DNA of 64,000 nucleotides, taken from positions 94,636 to 158,635 of the forward strand of contig NZ_JAKIUR010000001.1 of assembly GCF_021647475.1 (NCBI RefSeq), written 5' to 3'. Both the position numbers and the translations under genes were made by a program. The first letter of the stretch is position 1, and every line of letters starts with the position of its first letter. Origin of the DNA: Lutibacter sp. (GTDB lineage Bacteria; Bacteroidota; Bacteroidia; Flavobacteriales; Flavobacteriaceae). The notes under the pieces were generated by a model. That model worked only from the letters and a program-made list of their open reading frames with translations. It had not been told where the DNA came from and searched no databases. Below, in pieces: positions 34,455-44,397 of this stretch.

Positions 34455-34544
34455 TTGAGCAAAGTTAAAAACTCTAAAATTTTATTAATCAGATTTTAAT
34501 CAATGTAATACTTTTTATAGAGATTGTTTAAAATTCTTAATAAG

Positions 34545-36086
34545 CTACATTCTCATTAGCCACTTTTTATGAGAAATTTCCTTTTTAATAACGCTTTGTA
34601 ATTCTTCAATTTTAACACGTTTTTGTTCCATAGAATCTCTATATCTAATGGTAACCGTATTATCTTTTAACGTGTCATGATCAACGGTAATACAAAATGG
34701 AGTTCCTACTGCATCTTGTCTTCTATATCTTCTACCAACGGCATCTTTTTCATCATAAGCTACATTAAACTCCCATTTTAAATTGCTCACAATATTTTTA
34801 GCTATTTCTGGTAATCCATCCTTTTTAACTAAAGGTAAAATTGCTGCTTTTACAGGTGCTAAAACTGAAGGTAATTTTAAAACGGTTCTTGTAGTTCCAT
34901 TTTCTAATGTTTCTTCTTGTAATGCATTTGAAAAAACTGCCAAAAACATACGATCTAATCCAATTGAAGTTTCTACAACGTAAGGGGTATAATGTTCGTT
35001 TAATTCTGTATCAAAATATTTGATTTTTTTACCTGAGAATTTTTCGTGACTTGATAAATCAAAATCGGTTCTGGAATGAATTCCTTCTAATTCTTTAAAT
35101 CCAAAAGGAAATTTAAATTCTATATCTGCGGCAGCATCGGCATAATGTGCTAGTTTATCGTGATTATGAAAACGATAGTTTTCTTCGCCCATACCTAATG
35201 ATAAATGCCATTTTAAACGAGTTTCTTTCCATTTTTCATACCATTCTTTTTGTGTACCAGGACGTACAAAAAATTGCATTTCCATTTGTTCAAATTCTCG
35301 CATTCTAAATATAAATTGACGAGCAACTATTTCGTTTCTAAAGGCTTTTCCGGTTTGTGCAATTCCAAAAGGGATTTTCATTCTTCCTGTTTTTTGCACA
35401 TTTAAAAAGTTTACAAAAATTCCTTGTGCAGTTTCAGGACGCAAATATAAATCCATTGCAGAATCTGCTGAAGCGCCCAATTTTGTGCCAAACATTAAAT
35501 TAAATTGCTTAACATCTGTCCAGTTTTTTGAGCCAGAAACAGGACAAACTATTTCCAATTCTTCAATTAATGCTTTTACATCGGCTAAATCTTCATTTTC
35601 TAAAGATTTCCCCATTCGTTTTAATATGGCTTCTCCTTTTTCTTTATAGCTAATAACTCTTGCGTTAGTGGTTATAAATTCATTTTTATTAAAAGAGTCT
35701 CCAAAACGTTTTGCTGCTTTTTTAACTTCTTTTTCAATTTTAGCATCTAATTTAGCTACATAATCTTCAATTAAAACATCGGCTCTATAGCGTTTTTTAG
35801 AATCTTTATTATCAATTAGCGGGTCATTAAAAGCATCCACATGACCAGAAGCTTTCCAAACAGTTGGATGCATAAATATTGCAGAATCAATACCTACAAT
35901 GTTTTCATTCAATTGCACCATTGCTTTCCACCAATATTCTCTAATATTTTTCTTTAATTCAACACCATTTTGTGCGTAATCATAAACAGCACCTAAGCCA
36001 TCATAAATTTCACTAGATTGAAATACAAATCCGTATTCTTTTGCGTGTGAAACTACTTTTTTAAATTGATCTTCTTGTTTTGCCAT
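34545..36086 (-). CDS. glyS: glycine--tRNA ligase (dimeric type)
   Basis: The 513-residue protein is the single-chain (alpha2) glycyl-tRNA synthetase rather than the alpha2-beta2 bacterial type. It shows GFVFQSSEIYDGLGAVYDYAQNG near the N-terminus, class II motif 2 (FRNEIVARQFIFRMREFEQM), motif 3 in ETSIGLDRMFLAVF, and the C-terminal anticodon-binding domain (DAVGRRYRRQDAVGTPFCIT). Bacteroidetes normally use this type. A TTTG-N18-TATTTTTG promoter lies directly before the ATG. Confidence 0.96.
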   Translation of the reverse strand: MAKQEDQFKKVVSHAKEYGFVFQSSEIYDGLGAVYDYAQNGVELKKNIREYWWKAMVQLNENIVGIDSAIFMHPTVWKASGHVDAFNDPLIDNKDSKKRYRADVLIEDYVAKLDAKIEKEVKKAAKRFGDSFNKNEFITTNARVISYKEKGEAILKRMGKSLENEDLADVKALIEELEIVCPVSGSKNWTDVKQFNLMFGTKLGASADSAMDLYLRPETAQGIFVNFLNVQKTGRMKIPFGIAQTGKAFRNEIVARQFIFRMREFEQMEMQFFVRPGTQKEWYEKWKETRLKWHLSLGMGEENYRFHNHDKLAHYADAAADIEFKFPFGFKELEGIHSRTDFDLSSHEKFSGKKIKYFDTELNEHYTPYVVETSIGLDRMFLAVFSNALQEETLENGTTRTVLKLPSVLAPVKAAILPLVKKDGLPEIAKNIVSNLKWEFNVAYDEKDAVGRRYRRQDAVGTPFCITVDHDTLKDNTVTIRYRDSMEQKRVKIEELQSVIKKEISHKKWLMRM

Positions 36087-36090
36087 GGTG

Positions 36091-36120
36091 CAAAAATAGT
36101 AAAGGTTTTACATCTACAAA
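36091..36120 (-). promoter_or_regulatory. Bacteroidetes-type promoter of glyS
   Basis: On the minus strand TTTG (36120-36117) and TATTTTTG (36098-36091) are separated by 18 bp, fitting the TTTG-N17-23-TAnnTTTG consensus. The -7 element ends only 4 bp before the ATG, so the message would be leaderless or nearly so. Confidence 0.5.
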
Positions 36121-36128
36121 ATAAAAAA

Positions 36129-36154
36129 GTGGAAATAGCCTAAACTATTTCCAC
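36129..36154 (-). terminator. terminator of the 36191 gene
   Basis: GTGGAAATAG (36129-36138) pairs perfectly with CTATTTCCAC (36145-36154); on the minus strand it runs into TTTTTTAT. It overlaps the upstream side of the glyS promoter. Confidence 0.8.
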
Positions 36155-36190
36155 TCAATTAACATTAAATATAAATTGGAGTTTCCTTTT

Positions 36191-37075
36191 TTACTTTAAT
36201 ATAATTTTGGTTTCTCCAGCAAATTTATCGTTTATAAAAATATTTGCCATATAAGATCCACGACTTATAGTAGCTCTATCTACTTCAACTAACGAGATTA
36301 CATCTACTGTTTCATTTAAATAATTTACAATAGTTTTATCGCTATAATCAATAGTGGTGGTTCCGTCAGCTAAAGTTAAAGAGCCTTTTGCGGCAATTGC
36401 TTTTCCTTTAGCATTTATTATTTGTATATAAACATTTCTTTCTCCTTGGTCAGTAATTTCATTTTTATCAATGGTAAAATTAATTCTAAATGCATCTGTA
36501 TTTCTTGCTCTTGAAGTTTCTACTAATTTACCATTATTACGAGTTCTCATCGCTAACATTTTAGCAGTTTTCACCTTTAAAACAGAAGCTATTGCAACTT
36601 TTTCTGATAAATTTAAATTTTGTAATGATAAGGTATCATTCAAAGCTAATTGAGTTGATATTTTAACATTAGCACTATCTAAATTTGTTTTTAATAAGGA
36701 ATTCATCCCTGTTAATGAATCATTTAAAAAGAATAAACGCTGATTTGTTTTTTGCAAATTGGCAATTTGTCTGCGATATTTTCTTAGTAAACGATAATCT
36801 GTTATTTTTAAATTTTTTATAGAATCTCGTAATCCAATAATTCTATCTCTTTCTAAAGAAAGTTCATTTGACATAGACGTTTTTTGAGAAATAGCATCTT
36901 CATATTTCACAATCATACTATCTAAATTTTGTTCAATTTCAACTTTTTCATCTTTAATAACATTGGTCAATTTTTTATGTTCATAGTTACTGTAAATTGT
37001 GTAACCTATTACCCCAGCTAAGAGAATTGCCAATACTATGATAATTAGTTTGTTATTGTTTTTTTTGTCTTCCAT
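36191..37075 (-). CDS. membrane-anchored coiled-coil protein, unknown function
   Basis: The 294-residue protein has a short basic N-terminus, a membrane helix at residues 9-28 (LIIIVLAILLAGVIGYTIY), a long coiled coil at about 30-170 (VEIEQNLDSMIVKYEDAI, YRRQIANLQKTNQRLFFLND) and a C-terminal beta-rich domain at about 185-294 (FRINFTIDKNEITDQGERNV). The topology suggests a periplasmic structural or tethering protein. I recall similar proteins in other Flavobacteriaceae as hypothetical. It has its own terminator. Confidence 0.75.
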   Translation of the reverse strand: MEDKKNNNKLIIIVLAILLAGVIGYTIYSNYEHKKLTNVIKDEKVEIEQNLDSMIVKYEDAISQKTSMSNELSLERDRIIGLRDSIKNLKITDYRLLRKYRRQIANLQKTNQRLFFLNDSLTGMNSLLKTNLDSANVKISTQLALNDTLSLQNLNLSEKVAIASVLKVKTAKMLAMRTRNNGKLVETSRARNTDAFRINFTIDKNEITDQGERNVYIQIINAKGKAIAAKGSLTLADGTTTIDYSDKTIVNYLNETVDVISLVEVDRATISRGSYMANIFINDKFAGETKIILK

Positions 37076-37255
37076 TATAAATACTTTTAGTTATAATTTA
37101 GTAACGCAATTTATTACTTTAAATTATACTTTAAATAAAAAATTTGGAGTTTCTTTAGGCGAATTATAAAATTACAAAAATATTTACTTTAAAACTCTAT
37201 TTATTTTAATTTTAACAGTTATTTAAAAAATAGTATTTTTATAAAAAGTTTTGCT

Positions 37256-37942
37256 ATGAATTTTTTAAGAAATGTTTTTGATGTCTTTTTCCCAAAAGTT
37301 TGTTTGTCTTGTAATGCTATATTAGCATCAAATGAAGACGTTCTTTGTGTAACATGTAGGCACGATTTACCTTTAACCAACTTTAGCTTTGAGCCAAATA
37401 ATTTGGTAGAAAAATCATTTTATGGTAAATATCCTATACAAAACGGAACGGCTTTATTTTACTTTTATAAACAAGGAACCGTTCAAAAGCTAATTCATAA
37501 TTTAAAATATAAAAATCAGCAACAAGTAGGTGCTTTTGTTGGATTTTGGCTTGGCGAAGAAATGCTTGAAAGCAAAAGGTTTCAAAATATTGATTATATA
37601 ATTCCTGTCCCTCTACATAAAAATAAACTAGCCAAACGCGGATATAACCAAGTTACTACCTTTGGTGAGAGTTTATCAAAGAAACTAAACATTCCTTTTA
37701 AAGAAAATATTTTAGTGCGTGTTTCCTATACCAAAACTCAAACTAAAAAGATTAGGTTAGATAGGTGGAAAAATGTTCAAGAACTTTTTCATGTTCCAGA
37801 ACCTGCTAAAACAAATTATAAACATATATTATTAATTGACGATGTTATTACCACCGGTGCTACGCTAGAAGCTTGTTGCAATGCTTTTAAAAAATCAACC
37901 AAAATCAAAATCAGTATTGCCTGTATGGCTTTTACCAAGTAA
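37256..37942 (+). CDS. comF: ComF family amidophosphoribosyltransferase-like protein
   Basis: The 228-residue protein has an N-terminal zinc ribbon (VCLSCNAI and VLCVTC) and a C-terminal phosphoribosyltransferase domain with the PRPP loop HILLIDDVITTGATLEACC. ComF/GntX proteins take part in natural DNA uptake in some bacteria. The motif VPLHKNKLAKRGYNQV is typical of the family. The start ATG at 37256 matches the family N-terminus (FLRNVFDVFFPKVC). Confidence 0.93.
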   Translation: MNFLRNVFDVFFPKVCLSCNAILASNEDVLCVTCRHDLPLTNFSFEPNNLVEKSFYGKYPIQNGTALFYFYKQGTVQKLIHNLKYKNQQQVGAFVGFWLGEEMLESKRFQNIDYIIPVPLHKNKLAKRGYNQVTTFGESLSKKLNIPFKENILVRVSYTKTQTKKIRLDRWKNVQELFHVPEPAKTNYKHILLIDDVITTGATLEACCNAFKKSTKIKISIACMAFTK

Positions 37943-38013
37943 GAAAAGTAAGCCTCATCTTTTTTATTAGATTAAACAAATAAATTGTTATTTTGCATTA
38001 AATCTAATTTTCA

Positions 38014-39612
38014 ATGAAATTAAAATATTATTCTTTCTTTTTAGTGATTTTATTAGGATTTTCATTTTCTAATTGTGCCAAAAGAGGAAGACCTACTGGT
38101 GGTAAAAAAGATAGTATTCCACCACTTTTAGTACATGCCATTCCTGCTAATAAAAGTATTAATTTTAAGGCGAAAAAAATTAAAATTTCATTTGATGAAT
38201 ATATAAAACTAAAAGATGTAAATAAACAATTAGTGATTTCGCCTCCACTAAAAAATGCGCCTATCATTACACCTGTTGGTACCGCAAGCAAATTTATAAG
38301 TCTTAAAATTTTGGACACGCTAAAACCCAACACTACTTATACTTTTAATTTTGGGAATAGCATAGTTGATAATAATGAAGGAAACAAATTAGAACGTTTT
38401 AAATATGTAGTTTCTACAGGTAGTTATATTGATTCTTTAACAGTTTCGGGAAGCGTTTATGATGCTTTTAACCAGAAAACAGATGAAGACATTACAGTGG
38501 AATTATACGAAATAAATGAAGCGTTTAATGATTCTATAATTTTCAAACAAAAGCCAACATACGTAACTAGCACTATAGACACCACAGCTAATTTTGAAAT
38601 TGAAAATATTAAAGCTGGCAAATATTTACTAGTAGCTTTAAAACAACCCTCCAAAAGTTACATTTATCATCCAAGACAAGATAAAATAGGTTTTTATAAA
38701 GATAGTATTACTATTCCAACCGACAGTTCTTATAAAATTTCCTTATTTAAAGAAATACCTCTTTTTAAAATAATAAAACCAAAAGAGGTTACTAAAGGAC
38801 ATTTGATATTTGGTTACGAAGGAGTTCCTAAAAATTTAAAAATTGAATTGTTAAATTCAACGCCAGACACTTTTAGAAAAGTAACGTATTTTGAAAAAAA
38901 TAAAGATACTTTAAACTATTGGTTTTCTGATATTAACGTAGATTCATTACAATTTAAAGTTAGTAATGAAAAATATATAGATACTTTTACCGTAAGACTA
39001 AGAACTTCTAAAAAAGATACTTTAAGAATCTCAAATATTACCAAAGCTATTTTAGATTTACGTGATACTTTTGCAATAAAATCTAACATTCCAATAATAG
39101 CTATTGATACTTCAAAAATTAAACTTTTATCTGATTCCTTAATTATTAAATACACTCCAATTTTAAATAAGAGCAAAACAAAACTTTACTTAAACTTTGA
39201 GAAAAAATTTAATAAAAAATATACCGTTAATTTATTGCCTAAAGCTATTCAAGATGTTTTTGAAAACACAAATGACACGTTAAACTATAAATTTTCAACT
39301 AAAAATATAGATAGTTATGGAAACATAAATTTGACCATTTCAAATGTAAATTCTCCCATAATTATTCAATTACTAACAGATAAAAACGTATTAATTTCTA
39401 CTAAATATATATCAAAATCGGGAGTATTAAACTTTAAGCTTTTACCTCCTAAAACCTATTTAGTTAGAGCAATTTTTGATAGTAATAACAATGGAATTTG
39501 GGATACTGGTAATTTTTTGAAAAGAAAATATCCAGAGAAAGTACAGTATTTTGATAAGAATCTTAAATTAAGAGCTAACTGGGATTTAAATGAAATATTT
39601 ATACTAAAATAA
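38014..39612 (+). CDS. lipoprotein with Ig-like (Big_5) domain
   Basis: The 532-residue protein starts with a lipoprotein signal (LLGFSFSNCAKRGRPTGG, Cys about residue 21). An SbsA/Big_5-type Ig-like domain follows at about 35-130 (PPLLVHAIPANKSINFKAKK, ISFDEYIKLKDV, YTFNFGNSIVDNNEGN). The middle has a carboxypeptidase-regulatory-like sandwich (GSVYDAFNQKTDEDITVELY), and the C-terminus shows FDSNNNGIWDTGNFLK, a conserved calcium-binding-type loop. Such proteins are widespread in Bacteroidetes and are placed on the cell surface; the role is unknown. Confidence 0.82.
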   Translation: MKLKYYSFFLVILLGFSFSNCAKRGRPTGGKKDSIPPLLVHAIPANKSINFKAKKIKISFDEYIKLKDVNKQLVISPPLKNAPIITPVGTASKFISLKILDTLKPNTTYTFNFGNSIVDNNEGNKLERFKYVVSTGSYIDSLTVSGSVYDAFNQKTDEDITVELYEINEAFNDSIIFKQKPTYVTSTIDTTANFEIENIKAGKYLLVALKQPSKSYIYHPRQDKIGFYKDSITIPTDSSYKISLFKEIPLFKIIKPKEVTKGHLIFGYEGVPKNLKIELLNSTPDTFRKVTYFEKNKDTLNYWFSDINVDSLQFKVSNEKYIDTFTVRLRTSKKDTLRISNITKAILDLRDTFAIKSNIPIIAIDTSKIKLLSDSLIIKYTPILNKSKTKLYLNFEKKFNKKYTVNLLPKAIQDVFENTNDTLNYKFSTKNIDSYGNINLTISNVNSPIIIQLLTDKNVLISTKYISKSGVLNFKLLPPKTYLVRAIFDSNNNGIWDTGNFLKRKYPEKVQYFDKNLKLRANWDLNEIFILK

Positions 39613-39670
39613 AATTCAATTAGTTAATTATTACTAGATTAAAAAGAATTTATTACATTTGAACCAATTA

Positions 39671-40474
39671 ATGACCTCAAATTTGAATAACTTGCTAAAA
39701 ATTATAACCCCTTTTTTAACATGCTTTTTTATGTTAACTAGCTTTGCTCAAGACCATGCCAGCCATGAAATTGGGTTTATTACTGGTGCTGCATCTTTTA
39801 CTACCGATTATGGTCAACGCTATAATTTTAAGGCAAATGTAGGAGGTAATGTTGGTATGGGAATTGGTTTAATTTACTATTATAATTTTAGTGATTATAG
39901 ATATAGATGGAATCAACGTACTAATTATTTCAATGAACATTTTAGAATTAGAGCTGAATTATCTTATATGTCCGCTAAATTAGACCATTTTAGTACTTGG
40001 GCTCAAGAAAATTCTATTTGGGGAGAAAAACTACGTGCCATGCATGGCACATCACGAATTATTAATTTTGGAGCTCAACTTGAATTTCATTTTGTAGATA
40101 TAATCGATTTTGGTTCAAGAAGAATCCCTGATTTAAAATGGTCTCCTTATATTAGTGCAGGTGCTATGGTAGATTATTATAAACCTGGTTTAAAATCAGA
40201 TTTAGGCGATTGGACTCAAGATATTTCAGTAATTTATGAAAAATGGCAAGTGCCGGGTGCAATTAATGTTAACGCAAATTTCACCATGTCAGCTACCCTT
40301 GGAATAGGTACTAGACATAAATTAGGAGAATATTCTGACGTTCTAATTGAAGCTCGTTGGCAATATTTTTTCTCTAATTACATTGATGGTCTAAACGCCA
40401 AACAAGATCCAGCTAATAAATATAATGATTGGCTACTTTGGGTTCACGTAGGTTACGTTTACTATTTAAATTAA
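39671..40474 (+). CDS. secreted/outer-membrane protein, THC0290_0291-like family
   Basis: The protein has 267 residues from ATG 39671; a TTG at 39659 would add four. The signal peptide is FLTCFFMLTSFAQ. The mature part (HEIGFITGAASFTTDYGQRYNF, GGNVGMGIGLIYYYNFSDYR, RIRAELSYMSAKLDHF) is a beta-barrel of a flavobacterial family I recall as THC0290_0291. The C-terminus (WLLWVHVGYVYYLN) ends in aromatic strand residues typical of barrels. Its 3' end overlaps the convergent PLP-enzyme gene by 9 bp. Confidence 0.78.
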   Translation: MTSNLNNLLKIITPFLTCFFMLTSFAQDHASHEIGFITGAASFTTDYGQRYNFKANVGGNVGMGIGLIYYYNFSDYRYRWNQRTNYFNEHFRIRAELSYMSAKLDHFSTWAQENSIWGEKLRAMHGTSRIINFGAQLEFHFVDIIDFGSRRIPDLKWSPYISAGAMVDYYKPGLKSDLGDWTQDISVIYEKWQVPGAINVNANFTMSATLGIGTRHKLGEYSDVLIEARWQYFFSNYIDGLNAKQDPANKYNDWLLWVHVGYVYYLN

Positions 40475-41611
40475 TTGAAGTGCCTGTTCTAAATCATTTA
40501 TTAGATCTTCTTTATCTTCAATACCAACACTTAATCTAATTAAACCATCTACTACGCCTGTTTTTTCACGTTCTTCTTTAGGAATGGAAGCGTGCGTCAT
40601 ACTTGCAGGATGACCACAAAGTGATTCTACGCCTCCTAAAGATTCAGCTAGTGTAAATATTTTAAGATTTTCAACAATTTTAAAAGCATCTTTTATATCA
40701 TTTCCTTCAGTTACAAAAGAAACCATGCCTCCAAAATCGTTCATTTGTTTTTTGGCAATTTTATGATTTGGATGACTTTCAAATCCTGGCCAATATACTT
40801 TTTCGATTTTAGGATGATTGTCCAAAAATTCTGCTACAACTTTTCCGTTTTCACAATGACGTTGCATGCGAACGTGTAATGTTTTTATCCCTCGTAATAC
40901 TAAAAAACTATCCATTGGCCCACAAACCGCTCCACATGAATTTTGAATAAAGTACAATTTATCTGCTAATTCTTTATCGTTTACTATCAAAGCACCCATT
41001 ACCACATCAGAATGGCCGCCTAAATATTTTGTTGCGGAATGCATAACAATATCTGCTCCTAAATTTAAAGGTTGTTGCAAATAAGGTGTTGCAAAAGTAT
41101 TATCTACAGCTAAAAGTACATTATGTTTTTTTGCGATTTTAGAAACTGCTTCAATATCAATAATATTCATCATTGGATTGGTTGGCGTTTCTACCCAAAT
41201 AAGTTTTGTGTTTTTAGTTATAAATGAATCAATATTGGTAGCATTTTCCATGCCAATAAAACGAAATTTAATTCCAAAGTTTTCAAATATTTTAGTGAAT
41301 ATTCTGTAAGAACCTCCATATAAATCATTAGTTGAAACTACTTCATCACCAGGTTTTAACAACTTTAAAACCGTATCAATTGCTGCTAAACCTGAACCAA
41401 ATGCTAAACCAAACTTACCATTTTCAATACTTGCAAAAGCATTTTCCAAAGCAGTTCTAGTAGGGTTTGCAGTACGAGAATATTCGTATCCTTTATGATC
41501 TCCAGGAGAAGTTTGAGCGTAGGTTGATGTTTGGTATATTGGAGGCATCACAGCTCCCGTTGCTGGGTCGTGTTGTTGATTTCCGTGGATGGTTTTTGTA
41601 TTAAATTTCAT
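40466..41611 (-). CDS. metB: cystathionine gamma-synthase / trans-sulfuration PLP enzyme
   Basis: The 381-residue protein belongs to the Cys/Met metabolism PLP family. Landmarks are YEYSRTANPTRTALE, AFGSGLAAIDTVL, WVETPTNPMMNIIDI, the PLP lysine in HSATKYLGGHSDVVMG, and the C-terminal RLSVGIEDKEDLINDLEQAL. It would join an activated homoserine and cysteine, or run the reverse lyase reaction; sequence alone does not separate gamma-synthase from gamma-lyase. The gene is on the minus strand, 46 bp downstream of the antiporter gene start. Confidence 0.9.
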   Translation of the reverse strand: MKFNTKTIHGNQQHDPATGAVMPPIYQTSTYAQTSPGDHKGYEYSRTANPTRTALENAFASIENGKFGLAFGSGLAAIDTVLKLLKPGDEVVSTNDLYGGSYRIFTKIFENFGIKFRFIGMENATNIDSFITKNTKLIWVETPTNPMMNIIDIEAVSKIAKKHNVLLAVDNTFATPYLQQPLNLGADIVMHSATKYLGGHSDVVMGALIVNDKELADKLYFIQNSCGAVCGPMDSFLVLRGIKTLHVRMQRHCENGKVVAEFLDNHPKIEKVYWPGFESHPNHKIAKKQMNDFGGMVSFVTEGNDIKDAFKIVENLKIFTLAESLGGVESLCGHPASMTHASIPKEEREKTGVVDGLIRLSVGIEDKEDLINDLEQALQLI

Positions 41612-41657
41612 CTTCGTTTAGTTTTAAATTCACCTATTAATTGGATGACAAATGTAC

Positions 41658-42896
41658 TTATTCTCTAGTAATTTTTTTAATTAATTTACCAACCGTTAAT
41701 CCTTGAATAATTATGGAGAAAACCACCACAATATAAGTAATTACCAAAAATAAATCGCGATGCATTTCTGATGTTAAACTTAATGCTAAGGCAATTGAAA
41801 TTCCACCTCGCAAACCACCCCAAGTCATAATTAAGTTGGTGTTTGGAACAAAATCTAATTTTTTAGCAAAAATCTTAATAGGATACATTAAAGAGATATA
41901 ACGAGCTAATAATAGTATTGGAATACTAATTAAACCAGCTAAAATATAAGATTTATTAAAAGTAAGTACTAAAATTTCCATGCCAATCATTACAAATAGT
42001 ATGGTATTTAAAAGCACATCGGTTAGTTCCCAAAATTTATCTACATATTGCTCTGTGGTTTTACTCATCGAGGTTTCACGAACGGTATCATTACCCACAA
42101 ACAAACCTGCAGTAACCATCGCTAAAGGTGCAGATAAATGAAATTTTTGAGCTATTAAAGTTCCTCCCATAACGGTTGCAATAGTTATAATTACTTCAAC
42201 ATCATAATCATCAATAGATTTTAATAATTTAAACGTTAGCCATCCTAAAAGTAAACCAAAAGCAATTCCTCCAACTACTTCAAACAAAAACATTTCTGCT
42301 ACATGACTAAAGGTAATATTGCTACCGCCACTGGCTATTTTATAAATCGTTAAAAAAATGACTACGCCAATTCCATCATTAAATAATGATTCTCCTACTA
42401 TTTTGGTTTCTAAATTTTTTGGAGCTCCTACCTGCTTTAAAATTCCTAAAACGGCTATTGGATCGGTTGGAGATATTAACGCCCCAAATAACAAGCAGTA
42501 AATAAAATCTATATCTAAATTTATTAATTTAAACACGTAGAAGGTAATTATTCCAACTAGCAATGTTGAAATTAAAGTACTAAAAGTAGCAAATGCTATT
42601 ATAGGTTTACGTTGCACTTTTAATTGTTGAAAATTGGTGTGTAAAGCACCTGCAAATAATAAAAAGCTAAGCATTACATCTAGTAAAACTGTCTTAAAAT
42701 CAATTTGAGCAATTAACATTTTTTCGTGCTCTAATAAAGTATTATTAAACAGACTTGTTGCTAAAACCAACAATGTAAAAATAATGGTGATTAACATTAA
42801 ACCAATAGTGTTTGGTAATTTTAAAAACCGAACATTTATATAGCCAAACAATGCAGATAATACAATTAAAATAGTAGCAACTAAATATAAACTCAT
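41658..42896 (-). CDS. cation/proton antiporter, CPA1 family
   Basis: The 412-residue protein has about 12 membrane helices. The core motif is GALISPTDPIAVLGILK, with the transport-essential acidic residue region FNDGIGVVIFLTIYK, and the later MTWGGLRGGISIALALSLT, all typical of NhaP-type Na+(K+)/H+ antiporters. It lies 3 bp downstream of the DinB-like pseudogene stop, so it was once (or still is) co-transcribed with it. Substrate ion is not determined by sequence. Confidence 0.93.
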   Translation of the reverse strand: MSLYLVATILIVLSALFGYINVRFLKLPNTIGLMLITIIFTLLVLATSLFNNTLLEHEKMLIAQIDFKTVLLDVMLSFLLFAGALHTNFQQLKVQRKPIIAFATFSTLISTLLVGIITFYVFKLINLDIDFIYCLLFGALISPTDPIAVLGILKQVGAPKNLETKIVGESLFNDGIGVVIFLTIYKIASGGSNITFSHVAEMFLFEVVGGIAFGLLLGWLTFKLLKSIDDYDVEVIITIATVMGGTLIAQKFHLSAPLAMVTAGLFVGNDTVRETSMSKTTEQYVDKFWELTDVLLNTILFVMIGMEILVLTFNKSYILAGLISIPILLLARYISLMYPIKIFAKKLDFVPNTNLIMTWGGLRGGISIALALSLTSEMHRDLFLVITYIVVVFSIIIQGLTVGKLIKKITRE

Positions 42897-43304
42897 CGCT
42901 ATATAAATTTTAAAAGCTGTAAAATAATTCCTAAATGAATTCCTTCATGATAAGTATTAAATTCAATACCATCTTCTATAGAATTCAATGTAATATTTAC
43001 ACTAGTTTCATATGGATAATATTTTTGAAATAATTTATTATTATAATCTTCTTTTAACTTTTTAGGCAATTCTAAAAACAGCTTTTTTATGGTATTAAAC
43101 TCTTCTTCAGAAATTGGTTGTAACGGAGCCGTTCCTTTTTGATATTTCTCAATTATTTCATCAGAAATTAAACAAGGTAATCCTGCTAATTTATAACATA
43201 ATAGTTGTTGGGTTACCACTAAATGAGCAATATTCCATGCAATGTTATTTTTAAATCCGTTAGGAATTTTAGTTATTTTTTCCAAAGATATACTTTCAAT
43301 ATTA

Positions 43305-44397
43305 TTTAAAATGGTTATGTTCTTAAATAATGTGGAATATTCAATTTCTCATATTCTTTTCCAATATTCCTATATTGGTTTATGGTTTTAATGTTTATCA
43401 TTATGATCTTTGCAAATTCTTTTATAGGTTCTGATGATTTTTTAATCTTCTGAAGAAAAACAAACCAATTTAAATATTGCGAAAGATATTTTGTAGCGAC
43501 TCCGTAAAAAGGTTTAATCCATCTTTCATAACGATTGTCAAGCGAGTTCACATGTTGCACATGATAACACTGGTTTTTTACATGTTGTTTAGAGGCTACA
43601 AAAGTATGATGCTCTAATTCTTTATTCTTTGCCCATAAAATTATTGACGGATGGGAATCAGAACACAGGATGTTATTAGGACTTATAAACGAACCAATGG
43701 TTTTTTCAACACTATCTGAATCTATTCTTCCCATTTTTGCAATCTTCATTAAAGGATTTCCTTTTCTGTCTGTAGCAACCATAACCGATAATTTATCATT
43801 GCTAATCCCTCTTTTGGTTTTCCTATCGCTAGGTCTTTTATATGCTTCTCTATCTAATTTACGACTTCCTTTTTCATTTATCTTGAATTGTTTGTCATCA
43901 CATTCAACTATTCCATCAAAAGAATTACCGTTAACCATCGATAATGAAGCTAAAATTTTATGACGCCAATCAAAAATTGTATTAGTACTGACGCTTAATC
44001 TTTTAGCGGCTTTCCTTATAGATACACTCTCTAATGTAAGTTCAAGATATTCTTGAAATTTATCGATTTTTTTTATTCCAGATATCGCTGTGCCTGTAAA
44101 ATCATTAAATGTCTTGCCACATTGTTTGCACTTATATCTTTTCCGACCTTTATAAATACCATGCCCGTATATATCCTCTGTATGACAATGAGGGCAAAGG
44201 ACTTTTTGATTCTCGTTAATGGTTGAACGGACTTTGGCTAATTGTGGCGTTTCTCCTAATTCCCTCTTTAAAATAACTAGAAGATCTTTCTTATCTTGAT
44301 CTGCTAATTCCTCAATCATTAATTGTAAATCCATAATACTCTAAATTTATATAAAGATAGTAAAATCTACATCATTTCGCAACATAACCTTTAAAAT
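43305..44397. mobile_element. IS1595-family insertion sequence with 8 bp target duplication
   Basis: The element spans 43313-44389 (1,077 bp). Its ends are inverted repeats: GGTTATGTTCTTAAATAATG on the left and, read inward from the right, GGTTATGTTGCGAAATGATG; over 24 bp 19 match. It is flanked by perfect direct repeats TTTAAAAT at 43305-43312 and 44390-44397. Length, repeats and 8 bp duplication fit the IS1595 family. Confidence 0.93.
43315..44334 (-). CDS. IS1595-family (ISXO2-like) transposase
   Basis: The 339-residue protein has a zinc ribbon (CPHCHTEDIYGHG, KRYKCKQCGKTF), an HTH region (SIRKAAKRLSVSTNTIFDW) and a DDE-type catalytic core beginning at GIVECDDKQFKIN, with the second Asp in ILCSDSHPS. 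The third segment (HVQHVNSLDNRYERW) continues as FYGVATKYLSQYLNWFVFL, as in ISXO2-like transposases. It fills almost the whole element; its stop lies 2 bp inside the left end. The frame is intact, so the element may be active. Confidence 0.93.
   Translation of the reverse strand: MDLQLMIEELADQDKKDLLVILKRELGETPQLAKVRSTINENQKVLCPHCHTEDIYGHGIYKGRKRYKCKQCGKTFNDFTGTAISGIKKIDKFQEYLELTLESVSIRKAAKRLSVSTNTIFDWRHKILASLSMVNGNSFDGIVECDDKQFKINEKGSRKLDREAYKRPSDRKTKRGISNDKLSVMVATDRKGNPLMKIAKMGRIDSDSVEKTIGSFISPNNILCSDSHPSIILWAKNKELEHHTFVASKQHVKNQCYHVQHVNSLDNRYERWIKPFYGVATKYLSQYLNWFVFLQKIKKSSEPIKEFAKIIMINIKTINQYRNIGKEYEKLNIPHYLRT

Noticed and set aside
43899..44389. Composite transposon involving a second IS near 48492
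   Set aside because: The palindrome at 48492 has no transposase or target duplication; only one insertion sequence is supported.
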